Assembly: GCF_005938085.1 (NCBI RefSeq)
Contig: NZ_SMZK01000001.1
Location: 310,001 to 374,000, forward strand
Length of the DNA stretch: 64,000 nucleotides
Direction of reading: 5' to 3'
From: Haloterrigena sp. H1
GTDB taxonomy: Archaea > Halobacteriota > Halobacteria > Halobacteriales > Natrialbaceae
A program made the translations under genes and the position numbers. Below are positions 10,055-19,188 of this stretch, one piece after another. Below the pieces are notes generated by a model. It searched no databases. It saw only the letters and a program-made list of their open reading frames with translations, and had not been told where the DNA came from. Position 1 is the stretch's first letter. Every line of letters begins with the position of its first letter.

Positions 10055-11218
10055 TCAGCGAATGATGCCCGCATCGCGCAGCTCGGCTCGCTGTGCTTCG
10101 TCGTAGCCCACCGACGCGAGCAGTTCATCAGTGTGCTCGCCGTGGGCCGGAAGCGACTCGTCGTCGCTTTCGGGTGCGTCCGGTCCCGCTGCCGGAAACC
10201 CGACTCGTGGCGGTGCATCGTCCGGTCGCTCGACCAGTCCGCGGGCTTCGAACTGTGGGTGCTCCAGGGCTTCGGCTGGCGTATACACCGGGCCGACGAC
10301 CGTCTCGTCGCTCAGCGTCTCGAGCCACTCGTCTCGCGACCGACTCGCGAACAGGGCCTCGAGTTCCTCGCGGATCGCTTCCAGTTCGGCCGGGTCGTCG
10401 CTGCCGTGGACATCCAGCAGGTCCTCGCGGCCGACTTCCTCACAGAACGTGGTCCAGAACTTCTCCTCGAGTGCCGCGAACGTCACGTATCGGCCGTCTT
10501 CGGTCTCGTAGATATCGTACCAGGGCACCGCGCCGGTGAGTGGCGTCTCGCCGGGGCGGGGATCGTCGCCGGTCAGCGCTTCGTAGGAGAGTGCCTGCGA
10601 GAAGGAGGCGACCACGTCGGTCATGGCGATGTCGATGTACTCCCCGCCGTTGCCGAGTTCGCGCGAGAGCAGGCCGCCGACGATGCTGAACGCTGCGAAC
10701 AGACCGCCGCCGAAGTCGCTGATCTGGTAGCCCGGAATTTGCGGCGGTGCCGACTCGCCTTCCCGGGTCATATCGAGCAGTCCGGAAACGCCGACGTAGT
10801 TGAGGTCGTGGCCCGCGCGCTCGGCGTAGGGCCCAGTCTGGCCGTAGCCCGACAGCGAGCAGTAGACCAGCTCGTCGTTGTACTCGGTCAGCGTCTCGTA
10901 ATCGATCTCGAGGCGGTCGGCGACGCCTGGTCGGAACCCCTCGAAGACGACATCAGCGTCTTCGACCAGCCGGTAGAACGCGGTCCGGCCCGCCTGGGAT
11001 TTGAGATCGAGTGCGACGCTTCGCTTGCCGCGATTGACGCTGTCGAACAGCGCGCCGACATCACGGTCGGTCATCGGCGGCATATGTCGGGCGTAGTCGC
11101 CCGTCCCTGTGTCCTCGACTTTTATCACGTCAGCACCCGCGTCGGCGAGCAGTTGCGTCGCGTACGGCCCCGGGAGGAGGCGGGTCAGATCGAGGACCCG
11201 AATCGAATCGAGTTGCAT
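10055..11218 (-). CDS. CaiB/BaiF family protein, alpha-methylacyl-CoA racemase-like
   Basis: A 387-residue class III CoA-transferase-fold protein, starting VLDLTRLLPGPYATQLLADAGADVIKVE. Two features favour the racemase branch (AMACR/MCR) over true CoA transferases. The GHDLNYVG segment carries the His at the racemase base position, and ISDFGGGLFA has an Asp before the Gly run. Racemisation would let 2R-methylacyl-CoA enter beta-oxidation, for example during isoprenoid or phytanyl chain breakdown. The dehydratase gene lies downstream on the same strand. Confidence 0.82.
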   Translation of the reverse strand: MQLDSIRVLDLTRLLPGPYATQLLADAGADVIKVEDTGTGDYARHMPPMTDRDVGALFDSVNRGKRSVALDLKSQAGRTAFYRLVEDADVVFEGFRPGVADRLEIDYETLTEYNDELVYCSLSGYGQTGPYAERAGHDLNYVGVSGLLDMTREGESAPPQIPGYQISDFGGGLFAAFSIVGGLLSRELGNGGEYIDIAMTDVVASFSQALSYEALTGDDPRPGETPLTGAVPWYDIYETEDGRYVTFAALEEKFWTTFCEEVGREDLLDVHGSDDPAELEAIREELEALFASRSRDEWLETLSDETVVGPVYTPAEALEHPQFEARGLVERPDDAPPRVGFPAAGPDAPESDDESLPAHGEHTDELLASVGYDEAQRAELRDAGIIR

Positions 11219-11356
11219 GTGCTCACGTGTCGGGCCGTTCGCAAAAGGTTACTGTCGTTTTTCGGCCCGTGGTGGGGCGCTGGGTGACACGCCGTTTCAG
11301 GCAGCGACGACGGAAAACAGAGACGACGTCCCGGACGTCCCGGTCTCGTCGACCGC

Positions 11357-12439
11357 TCAGTACGCCTGTAGCTCCTCGAGGACAGCTTGCGCGCTGCCGT
11401 CGGCGATGACCTCGCGGGCCTGCTCGAGGCCGTCGTCTAGGCTGTCGACGTCCTGGCGGGCGTACATCCGGAACGCGCCGTTGAGCGCGATCGCATCGGC
11501 GAAGTGGTCCTCGCGCTCGCCGGCGAGGACGGCTTCGGTGATCGCCGCGGAGTCGGCTGCCACGTCATCGACGGCGAGGTCCTCGCGTTCCATTGCCATG
11601 CCGTACTCGGCAGTCTCGATCTCGTAGTCGTCGAAGGATTCGTCGCCATCGGCTCCCTTCTCGTCCCACTCGGCCACCTTCGTGTAGCCGGGGCGGATGT
11701 CGTCGTAGCCTTCCATCCCCTGGAAGAAGATCGCGCGGGAGTAGTCGAGTCGGTCGCTTTCCTTGATGAGATCGGTCAGCTTCTTCGCGAACGCGAGGTG
11801 ATAGAACGAGCCCAGGTGAACGTCGGCGTTCGCCGGGTTGGCGACGGTCTCGATCGTGTTGACGAAGGTTCGGACGCCCATCTCGTCGCGCCGGTCGAAG
11901 AGGTCGTGGATACCGGGGTTGAACGCGGGCTGATAGTAGAAGCCGAAGCCAGTTTCGTCGACCATGTCGGCGCTTTCCGTGGGCTCGAGTTCGGTTCGGA
12001 CGCCGAGTTCGTCAAGGACGTGTTTGTACGCCGTCGCCTTCTGGGAGGGGACGTAGTCGCCGGAGTGGACGACGACCGGCGTGCCCGCGGCGGCGGCGAC
12101 GACGCCGGCACCGACGCCGAGGATGGCGGACGTGTCCTTCCCGTCGTAGTTCGCGCCGCAGTCGACCGGATCACACTCGGGCTCTGCGGTGACGACCGAC
12201 TCCTCGCGCATGACGTCGGTGTAGGCCGAAAGCTCCGCGGGGTTGTTGCGCTTCCAGCGGTTGGCCAGCCAGAACGCACCGAGAGTGGTGTCCTCGGGCT
12301 CGCCCGCCAGAATCCGCTGGAACGCCTCGCGAGCCTGCGCGTGGCTCATGTCGTCAGCCGACTTGGGACCCGACCCGATGACCTCCGTCAGCAGGCGTTT
12401 CAACGGCCATTCGCCGAACGTCTGGGATGCCTTCGCCAT
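11357..12439 (-). CDS. Divergent anthranilate-phosphoribosyltransferase-like protein (TrpD2 type)
   Basis: The start is taken at the ATG at 12439 (MAKASQTFGEW), because the upstream extension is low quality. The 360-residue product has the TrpD nucleoside-phosphorylase fold: an N-terminal helical domain (MSHAQAREAFQRILAGE) then an alpha/beta domain. The PRPP-binding GTGGD is replaced by GANYD, and KHGNR by VHSGD. A normal role in tryptophan synthesis is therefore doubtful, and no trp genes lie nearby. Its relatives are the TrpD2/YbiB-like proteins. Confidence 0.75.
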   Translation of the reverse strand: MAKASQTFGEWPLKRLLTEVIGSGPKSADDMSHAQAREAFQRILAGEPEDTTLGAFWLANRWKRNNPAELSAYTDVMREESVVTAEPECDPVDCGANYDGKDTSAILGVGAGVVAAAAGTPVVVHSGDYVPSQKATAYKHVLDELGVRTELEPTESADMVDETGFGFYYQPAFNPGIHDLFDRRDEMGVRTFVNTIETVANPANADVHLGSFYHLAFAKKLTDLIKESDRLDYSRAIFFQGMEGYDDIRPGYTKVAEWDEKGADGDESFDDYEIETAEYGMAMEREDLAVDDVAADSAAITEAVLAGEREDHFADAIALNGAFRMYARQDVDSLDDGLEQAREVIADGSAQAVLEELQAY

Positions 12440-12701
12440 GTGCGGCCGTTGGGAGGGATGGCGCAAAAACCCCGCGTTTCCTGTACCCTGCCGGGAAACA
12501 GTCCGTGTACACCCGCTCGCGCCCCCGCTCACGCCTCGAGTGTACGCGGTGTGTAAACCGTGTTGACCAGCAGTATATTTTGACCGGGTCAAATGGCGGG
12601 TGTTCGCCCGGCAGCGAAACGGCATCCTGAGAATCCAACTGTGATGTCGTCGTCCGGGGAGTCCCGAAACCAATACAGTGGCCGTCTCCCTAGGACGGCC
12701 A

Positions 12702-13742
12702 ATGAGTACCCTGTCGGGGAACTGGCGTGAGGCCATCGACGACGTGGACGCAGCGCTGATCGACGGCTATCAGAGCGGCTTCCCGGTCGAGGAACGGCCG
12801 TTCCGTCAGCTCGCTGCCGACCTCGGGATCGACGAGACAGACGCAGTCGAACGCGTTCGCGCGCTCAAGGAAGCGGGAATCGTCCGCCGGTTCGGTGCCG
12901 TCCTCAACCCGCCCGTGATCGGCTCGTCGACGCTCGCCGCCGTCCAGGCACCCGAAGATCGCTTCGACGAGGTCGCGGCGACGATCAACGACTACCGGCA
13001 GGTCAACCACAACTACGCCCGCGACCACGAGTGGAACATGTGGTTCGTCGTCACCGCCGGCTCACAGGAGCGACGCGACGAGATTCTCGCCGAGATCGAG
13101 GCCGAGACCGGCTGTGAGGTCCTCAACCTGCCGATGCTGACCGACTACTACATCGACCTCGAGTTCCCCGTCGTCAACAGCGATCGGTTCGCACGCGAGT
13201 CCCTCGAAGATCGCACCGACTCCTCGGCCACCCGGATCAGCGAGTCGGCGACGGGCGATCTCTCCGCACTCGAGGCGGATCTCTTGCTCGAGATTCAGGA
13301 CGGCTTTCCGCTCTCGGCGACGCCGTATCAGGACATTTCCGAGAACATCGGCTACCCAATTGAGGACGTGCTCGAGGCCGTTTCCCGGCTGCTCGCAAAC
13401 GGCTGTATCAAACGGATCGGCTGTATCATCAACCACGTCGTGACCGGCTTCGACGCTAACTGTATGGTCGTCTGGGACGTCCCCGCCGACCGGCTCGACG
13501 AGTGGGGCGAGCGCGCGGGTGGCTTGCCCTACGTGACGCTGTGTTATCACCGGCCGCGCAGGCCCGAGCAGGAGTGGTCGTACAACCTGTTTACGATGAT
13601 TCACGGCCGCGATCCCGAGGCCGTCGACGAGAAAATCGACGAACTCGCGGCCGACTACCTCCCCGTTAACCACGAGCGACTCTACTCGACCGAGACGCTG
13701 AAACAGACGGGTGCCCGCTACGAGGATCTGGTTGGTAACTAA
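12702..13742 (+). CDS. ahbAB: Fused siroheme decarboxylase AhbA-AhbB (Lrp/AsnC-like)
   Basis: The ATG at 12702 is preferred over a GTG eight codons earlier. The 346-residue protein contains two tandem halves, each with a winged helix followed by an Lrp-like alpha/beta domain. The first half ends near residue 170 (HEWNMWFVVTAGS). The second carries CYHRPRRPEQEWSYNLFTMIHG, characteristic of AhbB/NirH. The fused pair should decarboxylate siroheme to 12,18-didecarboxysiroheme in the archaeal heme route. It is often annotated as an Lrp regulator. No other heme genes are adjacent. Confidence 0.82.
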   Translation: MSTLSGNWREAIDDVDAALIDGYQSGFPVEERPFRQLAADLGIDETDAVERVRALKEAGIVRRFGAVLNPPVIGSSTLAAVQAPEDRFDEVAATINDYRQVNHNYARDHEWNMWFVVTAGSQERRDEILAEIEAETGCEVLNLPMLTDYYIDLEFPVVNSDRFARESLEDRTDSSATRISESATGDLSALEADLLLEIQDGFPLSATPYQDISENIGYPIEDVLEAVSRLLANGCIKRIGCIINHVVTGFDANCMVVWDVPADRLDEWGERAGGLPYVTLCYHRPRRPEQEWSYNLFTMIHGRDPEAVDEKIDELAADYLPVNHERLYSTETLKQTGARYEDLVGN

Positions 13743-14073
13743 CGTCTGTGACACCGTCCGTGATCACTTCACGCGGCCGTTCGCTCGGCAGGGGCGGCCA
13801 GTACATGTATGTAGTCAATATATACCAAATCCTTTTGGAATAGTCTCTTTAAATCCGCGCTCCAACAGACGGGTTGCACCGCAAGGTGCGCCATGTGTGG
13901 GGACCGACCACCTGTTACCATTCGACCCCCACACAGGGACTTCCGATTCCGGAAGCGTCTCCCCATTGGTCGACGACGATAATAAATGATTTCGCCCCTC
14001 GAGCGAGGTGTGTCGTCGATGACGCGGCGTCCACCCTGCGCTCTCGAGCGATGCTGCCGTCGGAGTGACGGTG
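13743..14073. other. Convergent intergenic region
   Basis: This 331-bp gap lies between convergent genes and holds no credible reading frame. It is unusually AT-rich at 13,810-13,860 (AATATATA, TTTAAAT) and contains three consecutive perfect inverted repeats, described in the ncRNA entry. The minus-strand stop at 14074 has no clear T-run terminator beyond this structure. Confidence 0.5.
13848..13960 (+). ncRNA. Candidate structured small RNA
   Basis: Three stems follow one another: GCACC-GCAA-GGTGC (13876-13889, closed by a GNRA tetraloop on the plus strand), GTGTGGGG pairing with CCCCACAC (13895-13902 with 13927-13934), and CTTCCG-ATTC-CGGAAG (13940-13955). AATATATA near 13818 is a plausible TATA box about 30 bp before the proposed 5' end. 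I match it to no known RNA family. The stems could equally act on the minus strand or be a folded mobile-element remnant. Ends are approximate. Confidence 0.3.
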
Positions 14074-17000
14074 CTACTGTGGCCGCTCGAGCGCTTCCGC
14101 CACGACTTCGATCGGTGTCGGTGGCTCCTCGGGTGCACCGGAGCGGTGCTCGAGTTGGGTCCGACAGGAGGCACCCGGCGCGACGACGCGGTCGCCGTCG
14201 CTGTCTGCGACCTGCTCGTAGAGGATCGAGGCGATGGCGTCGCTCATCGAGGCGTGTTCGGCCTCGTAGCCGAAGGAGCCGGCCATCCCACAGCAACCCG
14301 AATCGAGCGGGTCGACGGCGTAGCCCGCCCGTCGAAGCACGCCGACGGCGTGGTGGTCCTTCGCGACCGATTTCTGGTGGCAGTGGCCGTGGTAGACGAG
14401 GTGCTGCTGGACCGCCGCAGGATCGAAGTCGATGGCCTCGTCCAGCCGGAACGTATCGATGTATTCACAGATACCGTAGGTGGCGTCGGCGACTGTTTCG
14501 GCCGCGTCGGACGTGAGCAGATCGAGGTAATCCGACTGGAACATGACCGCATCGGAGGGCTCGATCACGACCACATCCCAGCCAGTCTTGACCCGTGGTG
14601 CGAGTGCGGTCACGTTCTCACGGGCCGCCGTCCGCGCTTTCTCGAGAAAGCCCTTCGAGAACGCCGGTCGTCCGGTATCGCCCAGGTCGTCGGGGACGGT
14701 AACGTGGACGCCCGCGGCCTCGAGGACGCGGACGGCCGCTTTCCCGGCCTCGGGATGACTGTAGTTGGTGTAGGTGTCGGGGTAGAGGACGACCTTGTGC
14801 TCGGCGTCGGCCTCGGCAACGCGTGCACCGCCACGCTCCTGGAACCAGTCGCGGAACGTCTCGGCGTGGAACGTCGGCAGCGACCGGCTCGCATCGATCC
14901 CGACGGTGGCCTCGAGTACCTTGCGGGCACCCGGCACCTTCGACGCGACGTTGGAGACGGGTGCGAGTCGACTCCCCCACTTCGAGAGCGTCGCGACGTT
15001 GGCGAAGAGCCGGTCGCGGAGCGTCGTGCCGTTGCGCTGGTGGTACTCGTGGGTGACCTCGGCTTTGAGCTTCGCCATGTCGACCTCGCTCGGACAGTCG
15101 ATAGCACAGCCCTTGCAGCCGATACAGAGGTCCATCACCTCCTCGACGAACTCGTCGGAGACGGCTTCGTCGGGATCGACGTCGCCGCTCATGGCCTGTC
15201 GGAGCGCGTTCGCCCGACCGCGGGTCGCCGTGATCTCCTCGCGGCTGGCCCGGTAGGTCGGACACATCACGCCGCCGGTGGTCGACTGCTCGCCGCGACA
15301 GCCGCCACAGCCGTGACAGAGTTCGACCATGCCCTGCATGCCGTTGTCGTTGTCCCACTGGAGAGCAGGCTCGAACCCCGCCTCGAAGTCGTAGTCGGGG
15401 TCGAACCGCAGGTGTTCGCGCAGGTCCGTCGGATCGTCCTCGCGGAAGACGACCTGCCCGGGATTGAGCAGCCAGTCAGGGTCGAAGACAGTCTTGAGAT
15501 CCTGGAACGTTTCCCAGAGTTCGTCGCCGTAGAGCTTGTGATTCCATTGCGTGCGTGCGCGACCGTCGCCGTGTTCGCCCGAGACCGAGCCACCGAGTTC
15601 GACCACGAGGTCCGTCACGTCGTCGGCGATGCCGTGCAGTTGCTCGAGGCCGACCTCCGTCTTCGTGTTCACGAGCGGCCGGACGTGAAGCACGCCAGGG
15701 CCGGCGTGGGCATAGAACGTGGCATAGGTGTCGTGAGCCTCGAGGATCTCCTCGAACCCCTCCACGAACTCGGGGAGCTGTGCCGGCGGGATCGCAGTGT
15801 CCTCGATAAAGGAGATATGCTTCGCGTCGGTCGTCCGCGAGAGCAAAATCGGGAGCCCGGACTTGCGGAGCTTCCAGAGCTTCGCGCGTTCGGCCTTGTC
15901 GTAGGCCTCGAGCGCCTCGAGCGCGCGCGTTTCGGCGTCGCTGTGTGGCACATTGGCGGCCGGCTCGCCGGCGGGTGTCGCCGACGGCACCCGGTCGGCG
16001 AGCAAGCCGGCGACCTGCTCTTTCCCGTGGGCGGCATCCTCGGCGTAGAACTCGACGAGGAGGACGGCGTTCGTTCCCTCGGGCAGGATCTCCGTGACGG
16101 GACCGAACTCCGCGGTGTCGCGCGCGAGGTCGATCAAGACGTCGTCGAGCACTTCGACCGCCGCAGGGTCGTGGTCGAGGATCGGTTCGACGTCGCACAT
16201 TGCGGTGTGGAGATCGGGATAACACAGCAAGGTAACGGCCTTCGTCTCGGGGACCGGCTCAAGCGCGAGCGTCGCCTCGGTGACGATCGCCAGGGTCCCT
16301 TCGCTGCCGGCCAGCAGGCGCGCGAGGTTGACGGTGCCAGCCTCGCCGGTTGCTTCGCCGCCGGGCAGGTCGTCGCCTCGAGCCTCAGCGACGAGCCGAT
16401 CGAGATTGTAGCCCGAGACGTTGCGCTTGAGATCGGGATACGCTTCCTCGATGCGGTCTGCATCTTCCTCGAGAATCCGCTCGACTTCGGCGTAGATCCG
16501 CGCCTCGAGGTCGCCGTCGGGATCGGCTCGCTCGCTGATTTCATCGACGGTTACCTCGCCGAAACGGGTGACGGTGCCGTCGGCGAGGACGGCTTCGACT
16601 TCCTCGATGTAGGCGTCGGTCTTGCCGTATTTCAGGGAGTGTGCGCCGGTCGAGTTGTTGCCGATCGCACCGCCGATGGCACTTTTGTCACGCCACGCAG
16701 GGTCGGGTGCGAACTTGAGGTCGTGGGGAGCCAGCGCCTCGTTCAGCGTACCGACGATCGTCCCGGACTGGACCGTGGCGGTGCGGCCGTCGGGATCGAT
16801 CGCGCGGATCTCGTTCATATGCCGGGTAAAATCCAACACGACGGCCCGGTTGACCGTCTGGCCGGCGAGACTTGTCCCGCCACCCCGCGGGAGCACCGGG
16901 ATCTCGCGTTCGGCACAGTACTCGACGATCCCCGCGACATCGGCCGTCGATTCGGGGAAGGCGACGGCGATCGGCGTCACTTCGTAGGCGCTCGCGTCGG

Positions 17001-17157
17001 TCGCGTACAGTTCGCGAGAGTAGGAGTCGGCCCGGATCTCGCAGTCGACCTCTCGCTCGAGGTCTGCGACCAGTGCCGGGCGGTCGACGTTGTCGCTCCG
17101 GTAGTCGTAGTTCGCTCGCCGGTCGGCGGCCGGGTCGGCGCTCGGCTCCAGAGACAT
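14074..17157 (-). CDS. FAD-linked dehydrogenase fused to Fe-S/CCG module (GlcD-GlcF type)
   Basis: This is a 1027-residue fusion. Residues about 40-500 form a FAD-binding-4 plus FAD-oxidase C-terminal module, with VAFPESTADVAGIVEYC and PRGGGTSLAGQT for FAD binding. Next comes a two-cluster ferredoxin domain with CHGCGGCRG then CP, and CIGCKGCAIDCP. A C-terminal CCG (LutA/HdrB-like) part includes YHGHCHQKS and LDSGCCGMAGSFGYE. It should oxidise a 2-hydroxy acid such as D-lactate or glycolate and pass electrons through the Fe-S clusters toward the quinone pool. The separate bacterial subunits GlcD and GlcF are here one chain. Confidence 0.9.
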   Translation of the reverse strand: MSLEPSADPAADRRANYDYRSDNVDRPALVADLEREVDCEIRADSYSRELYATDASAYEVTPIAVAFPESTADVAGIVEYCAEREIPVLPRGGGTSLAGQTVNRAVVLDFTRHMNEIRAIDPDGRTATVQSGTIVGTLNEALAPHDLKFAPDPAWRDKSAIGGAIGNNSTGAHSLKYGKTDAYIEEVEAVLADGTVTRFGEVTVDEISERADPDGDLEARIYAEVERILEEDADRIEEAYPDLKRNVSGYNLDRLVAEARGDDLPGGEATGEAGTVNLARLLAGSEGTLAIVTEATLALEPVPETKAVTLLCYPDLHTAMCDVEPILDHDPAAVEVLDDVLIDLARDTAEFGPVTEILPEGTNAVLLVEFYAEDAAHGKEQVAGLLADRVPSATPAGEPAANVPHSDAETRALEALEAYDKAERAKLWKLRKSGLPILLSRTTDAKHISFIEDTAIPPAQLPEFVEGFEEILEAHDTYATFYAHAGPGVLHVRPLVNTKTEVGLEQLHGIADDVTDLVVELGGSVSGEHGDGRARTQWNHKLYGDELWETFQDLKTVFDPDWLLNPGQVVFREDDPTDLREHLRFDPDYDFEAGFEPALQWDNDNGMQGMVELCHGCGGCRGEQSTTGGVMCPTYRASREEITATRGRANALRQAMSGDVDPDEAVSDEFVEEVMDLCIGCKGCAIDCPSEVDMAKLKAEVTHEYHQRNGTTLRDRLFANVATLSKWGSRLAPVSNVASKVPGARKVLEATVGIDASRSLPTFHAETFRDWFQERGGARVAEADAEHKVVLYPDTYTNYSHPEAGKAAVRVLEAAGVHVTVPDDLGDTGRPAFSKGFLEKARTAARENVTALAPRVKTGWDVVVIEPSDAVMFQSDYLDLLTSDAAETVADATYGICEYIDTFRLDEAIDFDPAAVQQHLVYHGHCHQKSVAKDHHAVGVLRRAGYAVDPLDSGCCGMAGSFGYEAEHASMSDAIASILYEQVADSDGDRVVAPGASCRTQLEHRSGAPEEPPTPIEVVAEALERPQ

Positions 17158-17571
17158 ACGTCACCCTTGCGCAGGGGCGACAAAAAGCACCCGCATTACC
17201 CCATCGCTCACCGGTACTGCGGCCGTTCGATCGTCTCGTGGTTCGCTGCCGGTGTAGAAGGGATGGTCGGACAGACGGTGGATCTCGGACCACCTGTCCG
17301 GCACGCGTCCGGTTCGGGGGATGTGATCGAGGGGAACCGTCGACTTTGTCGTCGTTCCACGCGTGCCCCCTTGGTGGGTGCCGCTCGCTGTCTCGAACGG
17401 CAGACACCCGTACTCGAGACACGAAAACGAATACTGTGCCTAACTAGTGGGGTATATGCTGGTCGCCCACCCCATCGCAGCTATCCTCACTGGCGGACTC
17501 CACAAACATTGTGAACGTCACCCGTGGCACCGATCCGAATGCCTATACCTCTCATTCGGGACGTACCACGT
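17158..17571. other. Divergent promoter region, 414 bp
   Basis: No gene is visible. It separates the GlcDF-like gene (minus) from the acyl-CoA dehydrogenase (plus), so both promoters should be here. A CTTTTTG stretch about 30 bp upstream of the minus-strand ATG is the likely TATA for that side. The plus side carries the palindrome-flanked TATA described separately. A second TATA-like GGTATATGC at about 17,450 has no gene at the expected distance. Confidence 0.45.
17535..17559 (+). promoter_or_regulatory. TATA box inside an inverted repeat (candidate operator)
   Basis: CCGAATG (17535-17541) and its exact complement CATTCGG (17553-17559) flank CCTATACCTCT. The central TATAC lies about 27 bp before the ATG at 17572, so the TATA box of a leaderless transcript sits inside the dyad. 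A regulator bound to the dyad would block TBP, which implies repression. The regulator is unknown. Confidence 0.45.
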
Positions 17572-18741
17572 ATGCTGGATTTCGTACAGCTCGAGGCCGA
17601 CCTCGGGCAGGAAGAGCAACTGATCTGCGAGACGGCGCGTGAGTTCGTCGCGGACCACGTGCGACCCGACATCGGCGACCACTTCGAGAACGGGACGTTC
17701 CCGACGGAACTCATCCCGAAGATGGGCGAACTGGGGTTTTACGCGCCGAACCTCGAGGGCTACGGCTCGCCGAACGTCTCCGAGACGGCGTACGGCTTAC
17801 TGATGCAAGAACTCGAGGCCGGCGACTCCGGGATCCGCTCGATGGCATCGGTCCAGGGTGCGCTCGTGATGTATCCGATCCACGCCTACGGCAGCGACGC
17901 GCAAAAGGCCAAGTGGCTGCCGGCGCTGGGGGAGGGCGAGGCAGTCGGTTGTTTCGGGCTGACTGAACCCGAACACGGATCGAACCCAGCGGCGATGGAG
18001 ACCCACGCCGAACGCGACGGTGATGGCGACGGCTACGTGCTGAACGGGTCGAAGACGTGGATCACCAACGCCCCGATCGCCGACGTCGCCCTCGTCTGGG
18101 CGCGCGACCGGTCGGCCGACGACGACCCCGTCCGTGGCTTTCTCGTCGAGACCGACCGCGACGGCGTCACGACGCCCGAAATCGACGGCAAACTCTCGAT
18201 GCGCGCGTCGATCACGGGTGAGATCAGCCTGAACGACGTCTCCGTCCCCGAGGAGAACGTCTTACCCGGCGTCTCCGGAATGAAGGGACCGCTGTCCTGT
18301 CTCACGCAGGCCCGGTACGGCATCGCTTGGGGCGCGGTCGGTGCAGCACGGGACTGTTTCGAGGCCGCCCGCGACTATGCCACCGAGCGCGAGCAGTTCG
18401 GCGGTCCGATCGGCCGATTTCAGCTCCAACAGGGGAAACTCGCGGAGATGGCCACCCAGATCACGCTCGGCCAGCTGCTTGCCTACCGTCTGGCTGAGCT
18501 CAAAGAACGCGGCGACCTCCGGCCACAACACGTCTCGATGGCCAAGCGCAACAACGTCCGCATGGCCCGCGAACAGTCCCGCGTCGCCCGCGAGATGCTC
18601 GGCGGCAACGGCATCACGACCGACTACTCGCCGATGCGCCATGTAGCGAACCTCGAGACGGTCTACACATACGAGGGTACCCACGACATCCACACGCTGA
18701 TCCTCGGCGAAGCCCTGACCGGACTGCAGGCCTACCAGTAG
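17572..18741 (+). CDS. Acyl-CoA dehydrogenase, glutaryl-CoA-dehydrogenase-like
   Basis: The ATG at 17572 is chosen because the upstream 16 codons run through the TATA region. The 389-residue FAD flavoprotein has the ACAD domains in order: helical N domain, beta domain with CFGLTEPEHGSNP and KTWITNAPIADVALVWA, and C-terminal helices with YATEREQFGGPIGRFQLQQ. The catalytic Glu is in TYEGTHDIHTLILGEALTG, which is the wording of glutaryl-CoA dehydrogenases. It should desaturate a short acyl-CoA, and decarboxylation of glutaryl-CoA is possible. The electron-transfer flavoprotein is not in this window. Confidence 0.9.
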   Translation: MLDFVQLEADLGQEEQLICETAREFVADHVRPDIGDHFENGTFPTELIPKMGELGFYAPNLEGYGSPNVSETAYGLLMQELEAGDSGIRSMASVQGALVMYPIHAYGSDAQKAKWLPALGEGEAVGCFGLTEPEHGSNPAAMETHAERDGDGDGYVLNGSKTWITNAPIADVALVWARDRSADDDPVRGFLVETDRDGVTTPEIDGKLSMRASITGEISLNDVSVPEENVLPGVSGMKGPLSCLTQARYGIAWGAVGAARDCFEAARDYATEREQFGGPIGRFQLQQGKLAEMATQITLGQLLAYRLAELKERGDLRPQHVSMAKRNNVRMAREQSRVAREMLGGNGITTDYSPMRHVANLETVYTYEGTHDIHTLILGEALTGLQAYQ

Positions 18742-18828
18742 CCCATGTTGACGACCATCACGGGAACAGGTAGCACGACCATAATTCGCAAGTAGCACGT
18801 CTATTCTCGCTGGTGCCTGTGGACCAGT

Positions 18829-19188
18829 ATGATCGGTGTCTCCGACCTCGAGAACAGAGTAGATCCGCCGGGGACCCTCGGACTTCGGGCTGCGTTCGTC
18901 GGCGTCTGGTTCGTCGATCTCGTCGCAACGCTTCTCTTTTTCACGGTTCCATACGCAGACGAACTGAACCCCGTCACGGTCTTTCTACACGACCTCTTCG
19001 GACTCGTCGGCGTCGTCATCGCTGCCGTCGGTTACGCTGCGTTCGTGATCGGCATCGGTCACCTGCTCTCGAGGCCACTCGATACCGGGTTCGTGGCTCT
19101 CATGGTGGGTCTCTACGCCCTCTTCGCGAGTAACAACGTCGTCTTGCTCGTCTCACGTGAACCGTTACTGACGCTGCTCGTCCTGTAA
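18829..19188 (+). CDS. Small multi-spanning membrane protein
   Basis: A 119-residue hydrophobic protein with about three to four predicted helices (roughly residues 20-42, 50-82 and 87-110). There is no recognisable family motif. It follows the acyl-CoA dehydrogenase by 87 bp in the same orientation, but TATA-like sequence before it suggests its own promoter. Function unknown. Confidence 0.6.
   Translation: MIGVSDLENRVDPPGTLGLRAAFVGVWFVDLVATLLFFTVPYADELNPVTVFLHDLFGLVGVVIAAVGYAAFVIGIGHLLSRPLDTGFVALMVGLYALFASNNVVLLVSREPLLTLLVL

Noticed and set aside
8873..11218. Methylaspartate-cycle pair (mesaconyl-CoA hydratase and succinyl-CoA:mesaconate transferase)
   Set aside because: The families fit, but no glutamate mutase or methylaspartate ammonia-lyase gene is nearby and the CaiB protein has racemase-like motifs.
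14065..17514. 1149-codon open frame on the plus strand antisense to the FAD/Fe-S dehydrogenase
   Set aside because: High-GC coding DNA leaves the opposite strand open; the translation is Arg/Val/Asp repeats without domains, while the minus strand encodes a recognisable enzyme.
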